Positions 36,154 through 43,875 are shown, counted from the stretch's first letter. The stretch: DNA of 64,000 bases from Haloarcula halophila (GCF_029278565.1 NZ_CP119559.1:2046001-2110000); one strand, 5' to 3'. Made by a program: numbers and translations. The notes: generated by a model from the letters alone, not told the origin.

Positions 36154-36189
36154 TCCGCCGGCGAGGCCGACGATGCTCCCTCCACTTTT
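36077..36189 (+). promoter_or_regulatory. Competing hairpins of the trpS leader (attenuator candidate)
   Basis: GTCCACTTCC (36078-36087) pairs perfectly with GGAAGTGGAC (36114-36123), extended by 36077/36124, with both Trp codons in the loop. The 3' strand can instead pair with TCCACTT at 36181-36187 (AAGTGGA at 36116-36122), followed by T-rich TTTTC. A third hairpin (CGGCGG at 36142-36147 with CCGCCG at 36155-36160) spans the leader stop codon. The first two pairings exclude each other, as in ribosome-mediated attenuators. Confidence 0.5.
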
Positions 36190-36228
36190 CGCCTGGCTTC
36201 GAGCGCACACCGACACGACACACGACAC

Positions 36229-37857
36229 ATGACGCGAGATACACACACCGACGACGGATCGACGGACGACCAGCCCCGGCCGGACGACGCGACGAACGAC
36301 ACGAACCGATCCCCGTCGTCGCTTCGCCCCGACGGCGGGACGGACGCTGCGGGCGCGGACGACGTACGGCTCGACCCGTGGGGGTCCTCGACCATCGCCG
36401 ACTACCACAAACTGTTCGAGCAGTTCGGCATCGAGGAGTTCGACGAGGTGTTGCCCGCGGTCCCGAACCCCCACTACCTGATGCGCCGGGGCGTCATCTT
36501 CGGCCACCGCGACTACCGGCCGGTCGCCGACGCCATGCGCGAGGGCGAACCGTTCGCGGCCCTCTCGGGGTTCATGCCGACCGGCGACCCCCACATCGGT
36601 CACAAGATGGTCTTCGACGAGATCGTCTGGCACCAACAGCAGGGCGGGGACGCCTACGGCCTCATCGCGGATCTGGAGGCCCACGCCGCTCGCGGGCTGA
36701 CCTGGGCGGAGATCGACGAACACGCCCGCAGCTACGTCCTCTCCTTGCTCGCGCTCGGGTTCGACCCTGAGGAGGGGGAACTGTACCGACAGTCCGAGAA
36801 CCGCCAGTTACAGGACCTCGCCTTCGAACTCGGAGCCGAAGCCAACGCCTCCGAACTACAGGCCATCTACGACTTCGACGGGGAGACGAACATCTCCTAC
36901 ATGCAGTCGGTCGTCACCCAGATGGCCGACATCCTCTACCCACAACTGGAGGAACCAAAGCCGACGGTCATCCCCGTCGGCCCGGACCAGGACCCCCACA
37001 TGCGTCTGGCCCGGGACCTGGCCGCGCGGATGCGCTACTTCGGCGTCACCGAGGCCTTCGCGAGTTTCGAGACCGGGCCGACCGAGCGGGCGCTGCTCCG
37101 GCAGGCCTACGACGCACGCGGGGAGTACGCCGACGACCCCGAGCGGCCACGCTGTGTCGAGGCCGCCGACTGGCTCCGCGAGGCCGAACCCACACCCGAC
37201 GACGCCCGCGAGTCGGTCGCCGAGAAACTCGACAACGCCGGCAAGGAACCGCTCCGCCCGCGAACACGAATCTACGATCGCAACGCGACCGACGCGGCCT
37301 TCGAGGCCCTGATCGAGGCCGTCGACGGCGAGAAACGCGTCTACGACGAACACGTCGACGCCTTCGAGCTGGACGCTGCCGAGGCGGAACGACTGGCCCG
37401 CGAGGTCGAACTCGACAACGGCGGCCACGGTTTCGTCCCGCCGTCATCGATCTATCACCGGTTCATGACCGGCCTCACCGGCGGGAAGATGTCCTCCTCG
37501 ATTCCGGCCTCCCACATCTCGCTGCTGGACGACCCTGAAGACGGCTACGACAAGGTCAAGTCGGCGACGACCGGCGGCCGCTCGACCGCCGAGGAGCAAC
37601 GCGAGAAGGGCGGGAAAGCCGACGAGTGTCCGGTCTACGAACTGTACGCCTATCTGCTGGCCGGCGAGGACGACGCGTTCGCCGAGGAGGTCTACGAGGA
37701 GTGTGTCGGCGGCGAACGGCTCTGTGGCGGCTGTAAGGAGCAGGCCGCCGAACTGATGGAGTCGTTCCTCGAAGAGCACCAGGAGAAACGCGCCGAGTGG
37801 GAAGCGAAACTCGACGACCTCGACATCGAGTTCGACTCGGACCGCAAGCGAGCCTGA
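36229..37857 (+). CDS. trpS: Tryptophanyl-tRNA synthetase
   Basis: The 542-residue class I synthetase has the HIGH-type motif GFMPTGDPHIGHKM (about residues 117-130) and the KMSKS-type motif GGKMSSS, both essential for tryptophan activation. The Asp/Thr-rich N-terminal 45 residues (TRDTHTDDGSTDDQPRPDD) are a halophile-specific extension. Length and order fit archaeal TrpRS. The ATG at 36229 overlaps the TGA of an upstream open frame that begins at 36062. Regulation by the leader at 36073-36189 is proposed. It ends 2 bases before the convergent gene at 37860. Confidence 0.94.
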   Translation: MTRDTHTDDGSTDDQPRPDDATNDTNRSPSSLRPDGGTDAAGADDVRLDPWGSSTIADYHKLFEQFGIEEFDEVLPAVPNPHYLMRRGVIFGHRDYRPVADAMREGEPFAALSGFMPTGDPHIGHKMVFDEIVWHQQQGGDAYGLIADLEAHAARGLTWAEIDEHARSYVLSLLALGFDPEEGELYRQSENRQLQDLAFELGAEANASELQAIYDFDGETNISYMQSVVTQMADILYPQLEEPKPTVIPVGPDQDPHMRLARDLAARMRYFGVTEAFASFETGPTERALLRQAYDARGEYADDPERPRCVEAADWLREAEPTPDDARESVAEKLDNAGKEPLRPRTRIYDRNATDAAFEALIEAVDGEKRVYDEHVDAFELDAAEAERLAREVELDNGGHGFVPPSSIYHRFMTGLTGGKMSSSIPASHISLLDDPEDGYDKVKSATTGGRSTAEEQREKGGKADECPVYELYAYLLAGEDDAFAEEVYEECVGGERLCGGCKEQAAELMESFLEEHQEKRAEWEAKLDDLDIEFDSDRKRA

Positions 37858-37859
37858 GG

Positions 37860-38294
37860 CTACAGGCCGTCCAGCGCCGCGACGACGACTTTCGCGGTCA
37901 CTTCCGCCGCGGCTTCGCCCCCGTCGACGGCGACCTCGACGACTTCTCCGCCGGTGTCGACCAGTACCGTCGCGGCCTCGCCGCTGCCCTCGACGGCGAC
38001 TTCGGCCGCTCGTTCGCCGGTCTCGACGACGGTATCGACCTGCTCTGTGGGCAGCGCCGCTCCCTCCCGGACCGTCGCATCCGGGTTCAGATCGTCGCTC
38101 TCGGGGACCGAGAGGTCGCCAAGCGCGGCTTCGATCTGTGACGGGTCCGGCGTCGCGCCGGCGAGTCCCTGCTGGAGTTCCTCGCCGACCGTGGCGACGA
38201 CGTTTCCGGGTATCTGGGAGAGATCCAGGGCCGTGCCGACCCAGCGCTCGACTGTCGATGCGCCCCGCCGTTCCGACTCGTCGTCGGGGACCAT
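37860..38294 (-). CDS. Small acidic haloarchaeal protein
   Basis: The 144-residue protein begins MVPDDESERRGASTVERWVG. Its second half is low-complexity, repeating Val/Glu/Ala/Gly (TVVETGERAAEVAVEGSGEAATVLVDTGGEVVEVAVDGGEAAAEV). That pattern suggests amphipathic strands or helices, perhaps a gas-vesicle-like or coiled assembly, but no family is recognised. CCATATAG on the minus strand (38317-38324) lies 25-30 bases upstream of the ATG and may be the promoter. It is divergent from the Phe leader ORF at 38388. Confidence 0.62.
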   Translation of the reverse strand: MVPDDESERRGASTVERWVGTALDLSQIPGNVVATVGEELQQGLAGATPDPSQIEAALGDLSVPESDDLNPDATVREGAALPTEQVDTVVETGERAAEVAVEGSGEAATVLVDTGGEVVEVAVDGGEAAAEVTAKVVVAALDGL

Positions 38295-38387
38295 ATTCCG
38301 GGATCTGACCGGCTGTCCTATATGGTTTGGCCCGTCGACCCGACCCTCGACACAACCCTTTTGGCCGGCCGTCACGATCGGTCCCAC

Positions 38388-38468
38388 ATGGCATCCGAAT
38401 CCCACCGTGCCGACGCCGCTCGCCAGCCACCTCGCCGTCCGGGGTTCGGCTTCTTCTTCGCCGCCTGA
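38388..38468 (+). CDS. Putative Phe-rich leader peptide upstream of pheS
   Basis: This 26-codon ORF reads MASESHRADAARQPPRRPG followed by FGFFFAA and ends in TGA (38466-38468). Four TTC codons occur at positions 20, 22, 23 and 24, directly before the stop. That resembles the arrangement of the E. coli pheM leader of pheST. A CCTTTTGG box lies about 27 bases before the ATG. It is followed after 134 bases by pheS. No homologous protein family is expected for such a peptide; the support is codon content, spacing and RNA structure. Confidence 0.6.
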   Translation: MASESHRADAARQPPRRPGFGFFFAA

Positions 38469-38541
38469 CGGGTGGCGGACTCCGGGCGCGCCCAGGGGCG
38501 TTCCCGGACGAAACCGCTCGACGAGCGAGGATCGCCCTCGC
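38436..38541 (+). promoter_or_regulatory. Competing hairpins of the pheST leader (attenuator candidate)
   Basis: CGTCCGGG (38436-38443), just before the Phe codons, pairs perfectly with CCCGGACG (38503-38510). TCCGGG (38481-38486) pairs with CCCGGA (38503-38508), and the inner CGCC/GGCG extends this to about 11 base pairs with a tetraloop (38481-38508). Both 5' strands compete for the same 3' strand. Another hairpin, GCGAGG/CCTCGC (38525-38541), follows. No strong oligo-T run follows, so control could act on pheS translation rather than termination. Confidence 0.5.
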
Positions 38542-38602
38542 GTGAAGTGAGAACCGTTAACTGAGCGACCCGCGGTTATCCCCACAAGACCGAGACACCC
38601 GT

Positions 38603-40114
38603 ATGAAACGACCACAGGCACAGGTGGCCGTCCTGCAGGCCGCCGACGCACAGGAGGACCGACGTATCGACGACGTGGCGAGCGAGGCCGACCTGCAACC
38701 GCAGGCGGCCGCCCGCGCCGCGTTCGAACTGGAAGCCGACGGGCTGGTCGCCGTCTCCGAGGAGACCGTCGCCCACTACGAACTCACCGAGGAGGGCGAC
38801 CGCTACGTCCGCGAGAGCCTGCCCGAACAGGACCTCTACGCCGCCGCGATGGACGCCGGTGCCGGCGACGGTCCCGTCCAGATGGGCCAGGTCATCGGGG
38901 CCTCGGGCCTCGAAGGCGGCGCCGTCGACATCGCGCTGTCGAACTACGCCCGGAAGGGGTACGGCGAGATCGACAGCGGCGAGATCACCGCCGATCCCGA
39001 TGTCTCCCCCGGGCAGGACCCGGAGATGCTCGCGCTGGAAGCCGTCGCCGACGGTCGCGTCGACGACGCCGAGGAGGCTGCGCTCGACCAACTGGAACGC
39101 CGAGGGCTCGTCGAGGTCCACGAGGAGACGATCCGCTCGGTGGTGCTGACCGACGACGGCGTCACCGCGCTGATGGAGGGCGTCGAGGTCGCCGAGACGG
39201 TCGACCAACTCACCCCCGAACTGCTCACCAGCGGCGAGTGGGACGAGGTGGAGTTCACCGAGTACAACGTCGAGGCCGACGCCGAGGACGCTCCCCACGG
39301 CAAGGAACACATCCTCCGACAGACCGCAAACCGCGTCAAGGACACGCTGGTCGGGATGGGTTTTCAGGAGATGGAGGGTCCCCACGTCGACGCCCAGTTC
39401 TGGATCAACGACTGCCTGTTCATGCCCCAGGACCACCCCGCACGGACCCACTGGGACCAGTTCGCCCTGGAACAGCCCGACGAGATCGGCGACCTGCCCG
39501 AGGAGTTAGTCGATCGGGTCCGCTCGGCCCACAAGGAGGGCGTCGGTCCCGACGGCGAGGGGTACCACTCCCCTTGGGAGGAAGACGTCGCCCGCGGGCT
39601 GGACCTGCGTGGGCACACCACCTCCCTGTCGATGCGATACCTCTCGGGCGAGGAAGTCGGGGAACTGGAGCCGCCCGAGCGGTACTTCAGCGTCGAGAAG
39701 GTCTACCGTAACGATACGCTCGACCCGACCCACCTGCTGGAGTTCTTCCAGATCGAGGGGTGGGTCATGGCCGAGGACCTCTCGGTGCGTGACCTGATGG
39801 GGACGTTCACGGAGTTCTACGAGCAGTTCGGCATCACCGATCTGGAGTTCAAACCCCACTACAACCCCTACACCGAGCCCAGTTTCGAGCTGTTCGGGAC
39901 CCATCCCGAGACCGGCGAGATCGTCGAGGTCGGCAACTCCGGCATCTTCCGGGACGAGGTCTTAGAGCCCCTTGGCGTCGACTGTGACGTGATGGCCTGG
40001 GGCCTGTCCCTAGAGCGACTCTTGATGCTCATCTACGGCTTCGAGGATATCCGGGACGTACACGGGACGCTGTGTGATCTCGAACTGCTGCGAGAGACGG
40101 AGGTGATGCACTGA
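38603..40114 (+). CDS. pheS: Phenylalanyl-tRNA synthetase alpha subunit
   Basis: The 503-residue class II synthetase subunit has N-terminal winged-helix domains (residues 1-200, typical of archaeal and eukaryotic PheS). The catalytic domain follows: GMGFQEMEGPHVDAQFW, motif 2 EKVYRNDTLDPTHLLEFFQIEGW, and motif 3 VMAWGLSLERLLMLIYGFEDIRD. It forms an alpha2-beta2 tetramer with PheT. The stop overlaps the pheT start by one base (TGATG). The upstream leader ORF at 38388 carries the cognate Phe codons. Confidence 0.96.
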   Translation: MKRPQAQVAVLQAADAQEDRRIDDVASEADLQPQAAARAAFELEADGLVAVSEETVAHYELTEEGDRYVRESLPEQDLYAAAMDAGAGDGPVQMGQVIGASGLEGGAVDIALSNYARKGYGEIDSGEITADPDVSPGQDPEMLALEAVADGRVDDAEEAALDQLERRGLVEVHEETIRSVVLTDDGVTALMEGVEVAETVDQLTPELLTSGEWDEVEFTEYNVEADAEDAPHGKEHILRQTANRVKDTLVGMGFQEMEGPHVDAQFWINDCLFMPQDHPARTHWDQFALEQPDEIGDLPEELVDRVRSAHKEGVGPDGEGYHSPWEEDVARGLDLRGHTTSLSMRYLSGEEVGELEPPERYFSVEKVYRNDTLDPTHLLEFFQIEGWVMAEDLSVRDLMGTFTEFYEQFGITDLEFKPHYNPYTEPSFELFGTHPETGEIVEVGNSGIFRDEVLEPLGVDCDVMAWGLSLERLLMLIYGFEDIRDVHGTLCDLELLRETEVMH

Positions 40115-41889
40115 TGCCTGTCGTCGACGTCGACCCCGACGAACTGCGCCGGTTGACCGGCCACGACGAGAAAGACGACGACGAACTCCGCTCGGACCTG
40201 TTCGATCTGGGCCTGGAGTTCGAGGGGCTGACCGAGGACGACGAGTTCCAGTTGGAGTTCGCGCCAGATCGGCTCGACCGCCTCTCGGTCGAGGGGGTCG
40301 CCCGTTCGCTGCGGTACCACTACGGCGACGACCGCGGGGTGTACGTCCCCTCGACCAACAGCGCCGAGTGGACCATCGAGGTCGAGGACCAGCCGGCGGA
40401 GCGACCCTACGTCACCGGTGCCGTCGTCCGCGGGCTGGACATGGGCGAGGACGCCCTGGAGTCACTCATCCAGGTCCAGGAGAAACTCCACGCGACCATG
40501 GGCCGCAAACGGGCGAAGGGTGCGATCGGCGTCCACGATCTCACGATGCTCAAAGGCGCGCCCGCCACCGAGGGCACCGGCAAGTCGATCACCTACACAA
40601 GCGTCGATCCGGACGAAGAGACGTTCGTCCCGCTCGATGCCGACCGGGAGATGACGCCCAACGAGGTCATCGCCGACCACGAGACCGGCCAGACGTACGG
40701 CGATCTCGTGGCCGACTTCGATCGCGTGCCCGCCATCTACGACTCGATCGGCCTGTTCTCGTTCCCGCCGGTGATCAACGGCCAGCGGACGGAGGTCAGC
40801 GAGAACTCCCGGGACCTCTTCATCGAGATGACCGGGACCGACCAGTGGACCATCGACCACATGCTGAACATCGTCTGCTACGCCCTGGAGGCCCGCGGCG
40901 GGACCGTCGAACGCGTCGCGGTCGAGTACGCCGACGACGCCCCCGGCGAGTACGTCGGTCGCACGCTCGATCGACCGGACTTCTCGACGCGGACGAAGAC
41001 GGTCTCCCACGAGCGCATCGAGAGCATCCTCGGGGTCTCCCTGGACGAGCGTGAGGTGATCGACTACGCCGAACGGGCCGGACTAGACGCCGAAGAGACC
41101 CGCGGCGACGACCTGGCCTACGACGTGGAGATCCCTCCCTACCGGGTCGACGTACTCCACCCGCTGGACGTCATCGACGACATCGGCCGGGCGCTGGGAT
41201 TCAACAGCCTCGAACCGACCTATCCCGACGTCTCGACGGTCGGCGGCCGCCACGACCGCTCCCGACTGGAGGACGCCGCCCGGGACGCGCTGGTGGGACT
41301 TGGCTTCGAGGACCTGCTGAACTTCCATATGACCAACGAGGCCGAGAACTTCGAGCGGATGGGGCTGTCGGCCCCACGGGCCGACGAACGAGCGAGCGGT
41401 GACGACCGCGAGCAGTCCGACGACGACTGCCTCGGTGCCGCCGCTCCGGTCACGATCCAGGAACCCTACAGTGAGGATTACACGATCCTCCGAACCTGGG
41501 CGCTCCCATCGCTGCTGATGGTCCTAGAGAACAATACCCACCGGCGATATCCCCAGGACCTCGCGGAGATCGGTCTGGCGGCCCACGTCGACGACGACGT
41601 GAACACCGGTGCCGCCGAACGCCGGACGGTCGCCGGTGTCCTCGCGCGTACGGACGCCTCCTACGAGGACGCGAAGGCCCGCCTGCAGACACTCGCGGAG
41701 TCGTTCGACGCCGAGCTGGAGACGCCCCCGACCAGCCACCCGTCGTTCATCTCCGGTCGGGCCGCCGAAGTCGTCCTCGACGGCGAGTCGGTCGGTGTCC
41801 TCGGCGAGATCCACCCGAAGGTGCTCGTCGAACACGATCTGGAACTGCCGGTTGCGGCCTTCGAGTTCCGGCTGGACGGGCTGGAGTAA
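40114..41889 (+). CDS. pheT: Phenylalanyl-tRNA synthetase beta subunit
   Basis: The 591-residue beta subunit has the archaeal order: an N-terminal B1-like domain, a B3/B4 editing domain (around QTYGDLVADFDRVPAIYDSIGLFSFPPVINGQRTEVS), B5 and a catalytic-like fold without active-site motifs. B3/B4 hydrolyses mischarged Tyr-tRNA-Phe in this family. The ATG overlaps the pheS stop. The acidic stretch DERASGDDREQSDDD is a halophilic insertion. The last 59 bases, with the stop, are repeated 161 bases downstream. Confidence 0.96.
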   Translation: MPVVDVDPDELRRLTGHDEKDDDELRSDLFDLGLEFEGLTEDDEFQLEFAPDRLDRLSVEGVARSLRYHYGDDRGVYVPSTNSAEWTIEVEDQPAERPYVTGAVVRGLDMGEDALESLIQVQEKLHATMGRKRAKGAIGVHDLTMLKGAPATEGTGKSITYTSVDPDEETFVPLDADREMTPNEVIADHETGQTYGDLVADFDRVPAIYDSIGLFSFPPVINGQRTEVSENSRDLFIEMTGTDQWTIDHMLNIVCYALEARGGTVERVAVEYADDAPGEYVGRTLDRPDFSTRTKTVSHERIESILGVSLDEREVIDYAERAGLDAEETRGDDLAYDVEIPPYRVDVLHPLDVIDDIGRALGFNSLEPTYPDVSTVGGRHDRSRLEDAARDALVGLGFEDLLNFHMTNEAENFERMGLSAPRADERASGDDREQSDDDCLGAAAPVTIQEPYSEDYTILRTWALPSLLMVLENNTHRRYPQDLAEIGLAAHVDDDVNTGAAERRTVAGVLARTDASYEDAKARLQTLAESFDAELETPPTSHPSFISGRAAEVVLDGESVGVLGEIHPKVLVEHDLELPVAAFEFRLDGLE

Positions 41890-42050
41890 GTCCGCGAGCG
41901 ACCGAAGAGAGCGAGCGATTTTTCGCCCACGTTTTTCGAGGACCGGTTCGCGAACGGAGTGAGCGAACCCGACGACGAAAAAGGTGGTAGCAACACGATC
42001 TGGAACTGCCGGTTGCGGCCTTCGAGTTCCGGCTGGACGGACTGGAGTAA
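41831..42050. repeat. Direct duplication of the pheT 3' end
   Basis: Bases 41831-41889 (the last 59 bases of pheT including TAA) recur at 41992-42050 with one G/A difference, a 161-base period. The similarity continues for about 15 more bases after the stop with small differences. The copies are separated by a hairpin repeat (41919-41989). Confidence 0.93.
41919..41989. repeat. Dispersed hairpin element, copy 1
   Basis: It starts TTTTTCGCCCACGTTTTT and ends ACGAAAAAGGTGGT. The ends are imperfect inverted repeats of each other, flanking an inner GGTTCGC/GCGAACC hairpin. The same end sequences recur at 56423-56487 around a different inner palindrome. It could be a mobile MITE or REP-like unit, or it may serve as a terminator. 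Confidence 0.6.
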
Positions 42051-42066
42051 CCCGCGAGCGACGGAC

Positions 42067-42537
42067 TCACTCGTCGCCCGGATAGACGTACTCGACGTCT
42101 TCCGGCCGGTCCGTCCCGTCTTGCTCGACGACGATTGTCGAGGAGAGTCTGTTGAACAGTCGCAGTCCCTCCTCGTCGTAGGCAAGCCAGCCGATGAGGC
42201 AGTCGAGCGGGAGGACGAACGCCTTCCCGAAGCTTTCGATGGCCGCAGTGCCGTAGTCGATCGACTCACCCCGCTCGTCCGTGACGGCGATGCTCATCAC
42301 CATCTTCCCGGCCGACTGGCCGCGCGATCCCTCCAGTGCCGTCCAGTAGAGGAACAGGGCGACGCCGTTCAGGCCGGCCAGCGGCGACGCGGCCAGGCCC
42401 CCGGCCAGCACCGAGAACGCGCTGGCGAGTTCTCCCAGGGAGCCGAGAACGGCGCCGACGATGACGACATCGACGAGCCATGCGAGGAACCGATCCGTCC
42501 AGGACGCGATGTGGAGGGTACGACTGTCAGCTTCCAT
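42067..42537 (-). CDS. RDD-family membrane protein
   Basis: The 156-residue protein has the RDD signature ASWTDRFLAWLVDVVIVGAVLG (about residues 11-32), where Arg and Asp pairs precede the first helix. Helix 2 (ALFLYWTALEGSRGQSAGKMVMSIAVTDERG) contains the G(x)SxGK(M) motif. A third hydrophobic segment lies near residue 115. Family members are thought to act in transport or as ion exchangers in halotolerance; the role here is unknown. It ends 16 bases from the pheT duplicate and is convergent with pheT. Confidence 0.85.
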   Translation of the reverse strand: MEADSRTLHIASWTDRFLAWLVDVVIVGAVLGSLGELASAFSVLAGGLAASPLAGLNGVALFLYWTALEGSRGQSAGKMVMSIAVTDERGESIDYGTAAIESFGKAFVLPLDCLIGWLAYDEEGLRLFNRLSSTIVVEQDGTDRPEDVEYVYPGDE

Positions 42538-42576
42538 GTGACGGGCAACACCTGCCCGGTATTTTAGCGTTCGCCG

Positions 42577-43629
42577 CTAGAGGTCGGCCCCGACCGCGTC
42601 GCCGACACTGTCGAACCCGTCTTCCTCAAGCAGTTCCAGTAGCCCGTCGTTGATCTCGCGGGCGATCGACGGGCCGCGGTAGACGAGACCGGTGTACAAC
42701 TGTACGAGCGAGGCGCCGGCACGGATCTTCCGGTAGGCGCCGTCGGCCGTCGAGACCCCGCCGACGCCGATCACCGGCACGTCGACGCGTTCGGCGACGA
42801 ACCGGACCATGCGGGTCGACTCCCCCTCGATGGGCTTGCCAGAGAGTCCGCCCCCTTCGACAGCGTTCGCCGAGCGGAGGCTGGCCGGCCGTTCGGTCGT
42901 GGTGTTGGTCGCGACGACGCCGTCCAGTCCGAGTTCGGTGACCAGATCCAGCGCGTCTTCGACGGCCGGGTCCGGGAGGTCCGGCGAGAGTTTCACCAGC
43001 AACGGGCCGGCGCCGGCGTCCTGGAGTTCACCGAGGATGGCCTCCATCGCGTCGCGGTTCTGGAGTTCCTCGAACCCCTCGGAGTTGGGACAGGAGACGT
43101 TGACGACGAAGAAGTCGCCACCCTCGGCGACCCGTTCGTAGGTGTAGCGGTAGTCCGCCGGCGCCTCGTCCGTCCCGACGTGTTCGCTCTTGGCGATGTT
43201 GACACCGACGGGGAACGGTGCGTCGGTCCGGGCTAGCCGGTCGCCGATGACGTCCGCGCCGTCGTTGTTTAGCCCCATCCTGTTGATGATCCCCTCGTCT
43301 TCCGGGAGACGGAACATCCTGGGGCGGGCGTTCCCGGTCTGTGGGTCGGCGGTGACGCCGCCGACCTCCGCGAAGCCAAAGCCCAGTGCGGCCAGGACCG
43401 CCGGGATCGTGGCGTTCTTGTCGAACCCCGCGGCGACGCCGACTGGGTTGTCGAACGTCTCGCCGAAGGCGTTGACCTGTAGTCGACTGTCGGTCACGGT
43501 GTAGTGCCGAGCGAGCGCGTTCGCCAGTGGTGTCCCGTCGACGGCTTCGAGCAGTCGGTGGACGCCCGTGTTGGCCGTCTCGGCGGGCAGCGAGAACAGT
43601 AGCGGTTTCGCGATATCGTAGAGTCTCAT
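42577..43629 (-). CDS. pyrD: Dihydroorotate dehydrogenase (quinone-type)
   Basis: The 350-residue flavoprotein oxidises dihydroorotate to orotate, the fourth step of pyrimidine synthesis. It carries GVAAGFDKNA, VGGVTADPQTGNARPRMFRLPEDEGIINRMGLNNDG and GVGGVSTADGAYRKIRAGASLVQLYTGLVYRG, as in membrane-associated class 2 enzymes. The catalytic base region reads VNVSCPNSEG with Cys180, whereas bacterial class 2 enzymes usually have Ser there and class 1 enzymes Cys. It is expected to pass electrons to menaquinone. pyrC lies at 12164. Confidence 0.94.
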   Translation of the reverse strand: MRLYDIAKPLLFSLPAETANTGVHRLLEAVDGTPLANALARHYTVTDSRLQVNAFGETFDNPVGVAAGFDKNATIPAVLAALGFGFAEVGGVTADPQTGNARPRMFRLPEDEGIINRMGLNNDGADVIGDRLARTDAPFPVGVNIAKSEHVGTDEAPADYRYTYERVAEGGDFFVVNVSCPNSEGFEELQNRDAMEAILGELQDAGAGPLLVKLSPDLPDPAVEDALDLVTELGLDGVVATNTTTERPASLRSANAVEGGGLSGKPIEGESTRMVRFVAERVDVPVIGVGGVSTADGAYRKIRAGASLVQLYTGLVYRGPSIAREINDGLLELLEEDGFDSVGDAVGADL

Positions 43630-43677
43630 TGGAGGTGTACTGACACCGTCTTGGAACGGACTGTCCGCGACAGTGCG

Positions 43678-43875
43678 TCAGAAATCGTGTTCAACGTCTT
43701 CGGGATCAGCCTTCTGGATGATTATCTTGTTATCGCGCACGCGGACGAACACTTCGTCGCCGATCTCCATTCCAGCGACTGCGAGTTCGTCTTCGTGGAT
43801 GTTGATGTGGACGTTGTGGTATTCGCCGTCTTCGTCTTTGGCACCACTCGGACTGAGCTTCTTCTTTCGCACCAT
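43678..43875 (-). CDS. Small AbrB/SpoVT-like protein
   Basis: The 65-residue protein begins MVRKKKLSPSGAKDEDGEYHNVHINIHEDELAVAG and contains MEIGDEVFVRVRDNKIIIQKAD. The latter is the strand-turn-strand of a swapped-hairpin AbrB-like DNA-binding fold. The basic N-terminus could contact DNA. A minus-strand ACTTAAG box (43911-43917) lies about 35 bases upstream of the ATG. It is divergent from the MC1 gene with 213 bases between them, which also hold the promoters of both. Confidence 0.72.
   Translation of the reverse strand: MVRKKKLSPSGAKDEDGEYHNVHINIHEDELAVAGMEIGDEVFVRVRDNKIIIQKADPEDVEHDF

Larger units (their letters stand above)
38295..38602 (+). promoter_or_regulatory. Intergenic leader region upstream of pheS
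   Basis: This 308-base interval holds the promoter of the minus-strand gene (38317-38324), a CCCTTTTGG box (38356-38364), the Phe leader ORF (38388-38468) and several hairpins (38436-38541). A second TATA-like element, GGTTATCC (38574-38581), lies about 25 bases before the pheS ATG and could drive a separate leaderless pheS transcript. No other gene is apparent. Confidence 0.55.

Noticed and set aside
36062-36232. 56-codon frame upstream of trpS ending in an ATGA overlap with the synthetase start
   Set aside because: It contains Trp codons but scattered, and its ATG lies upstream of the transcription start predicted from the CATAAG box. The ORF at 36073 fits better.
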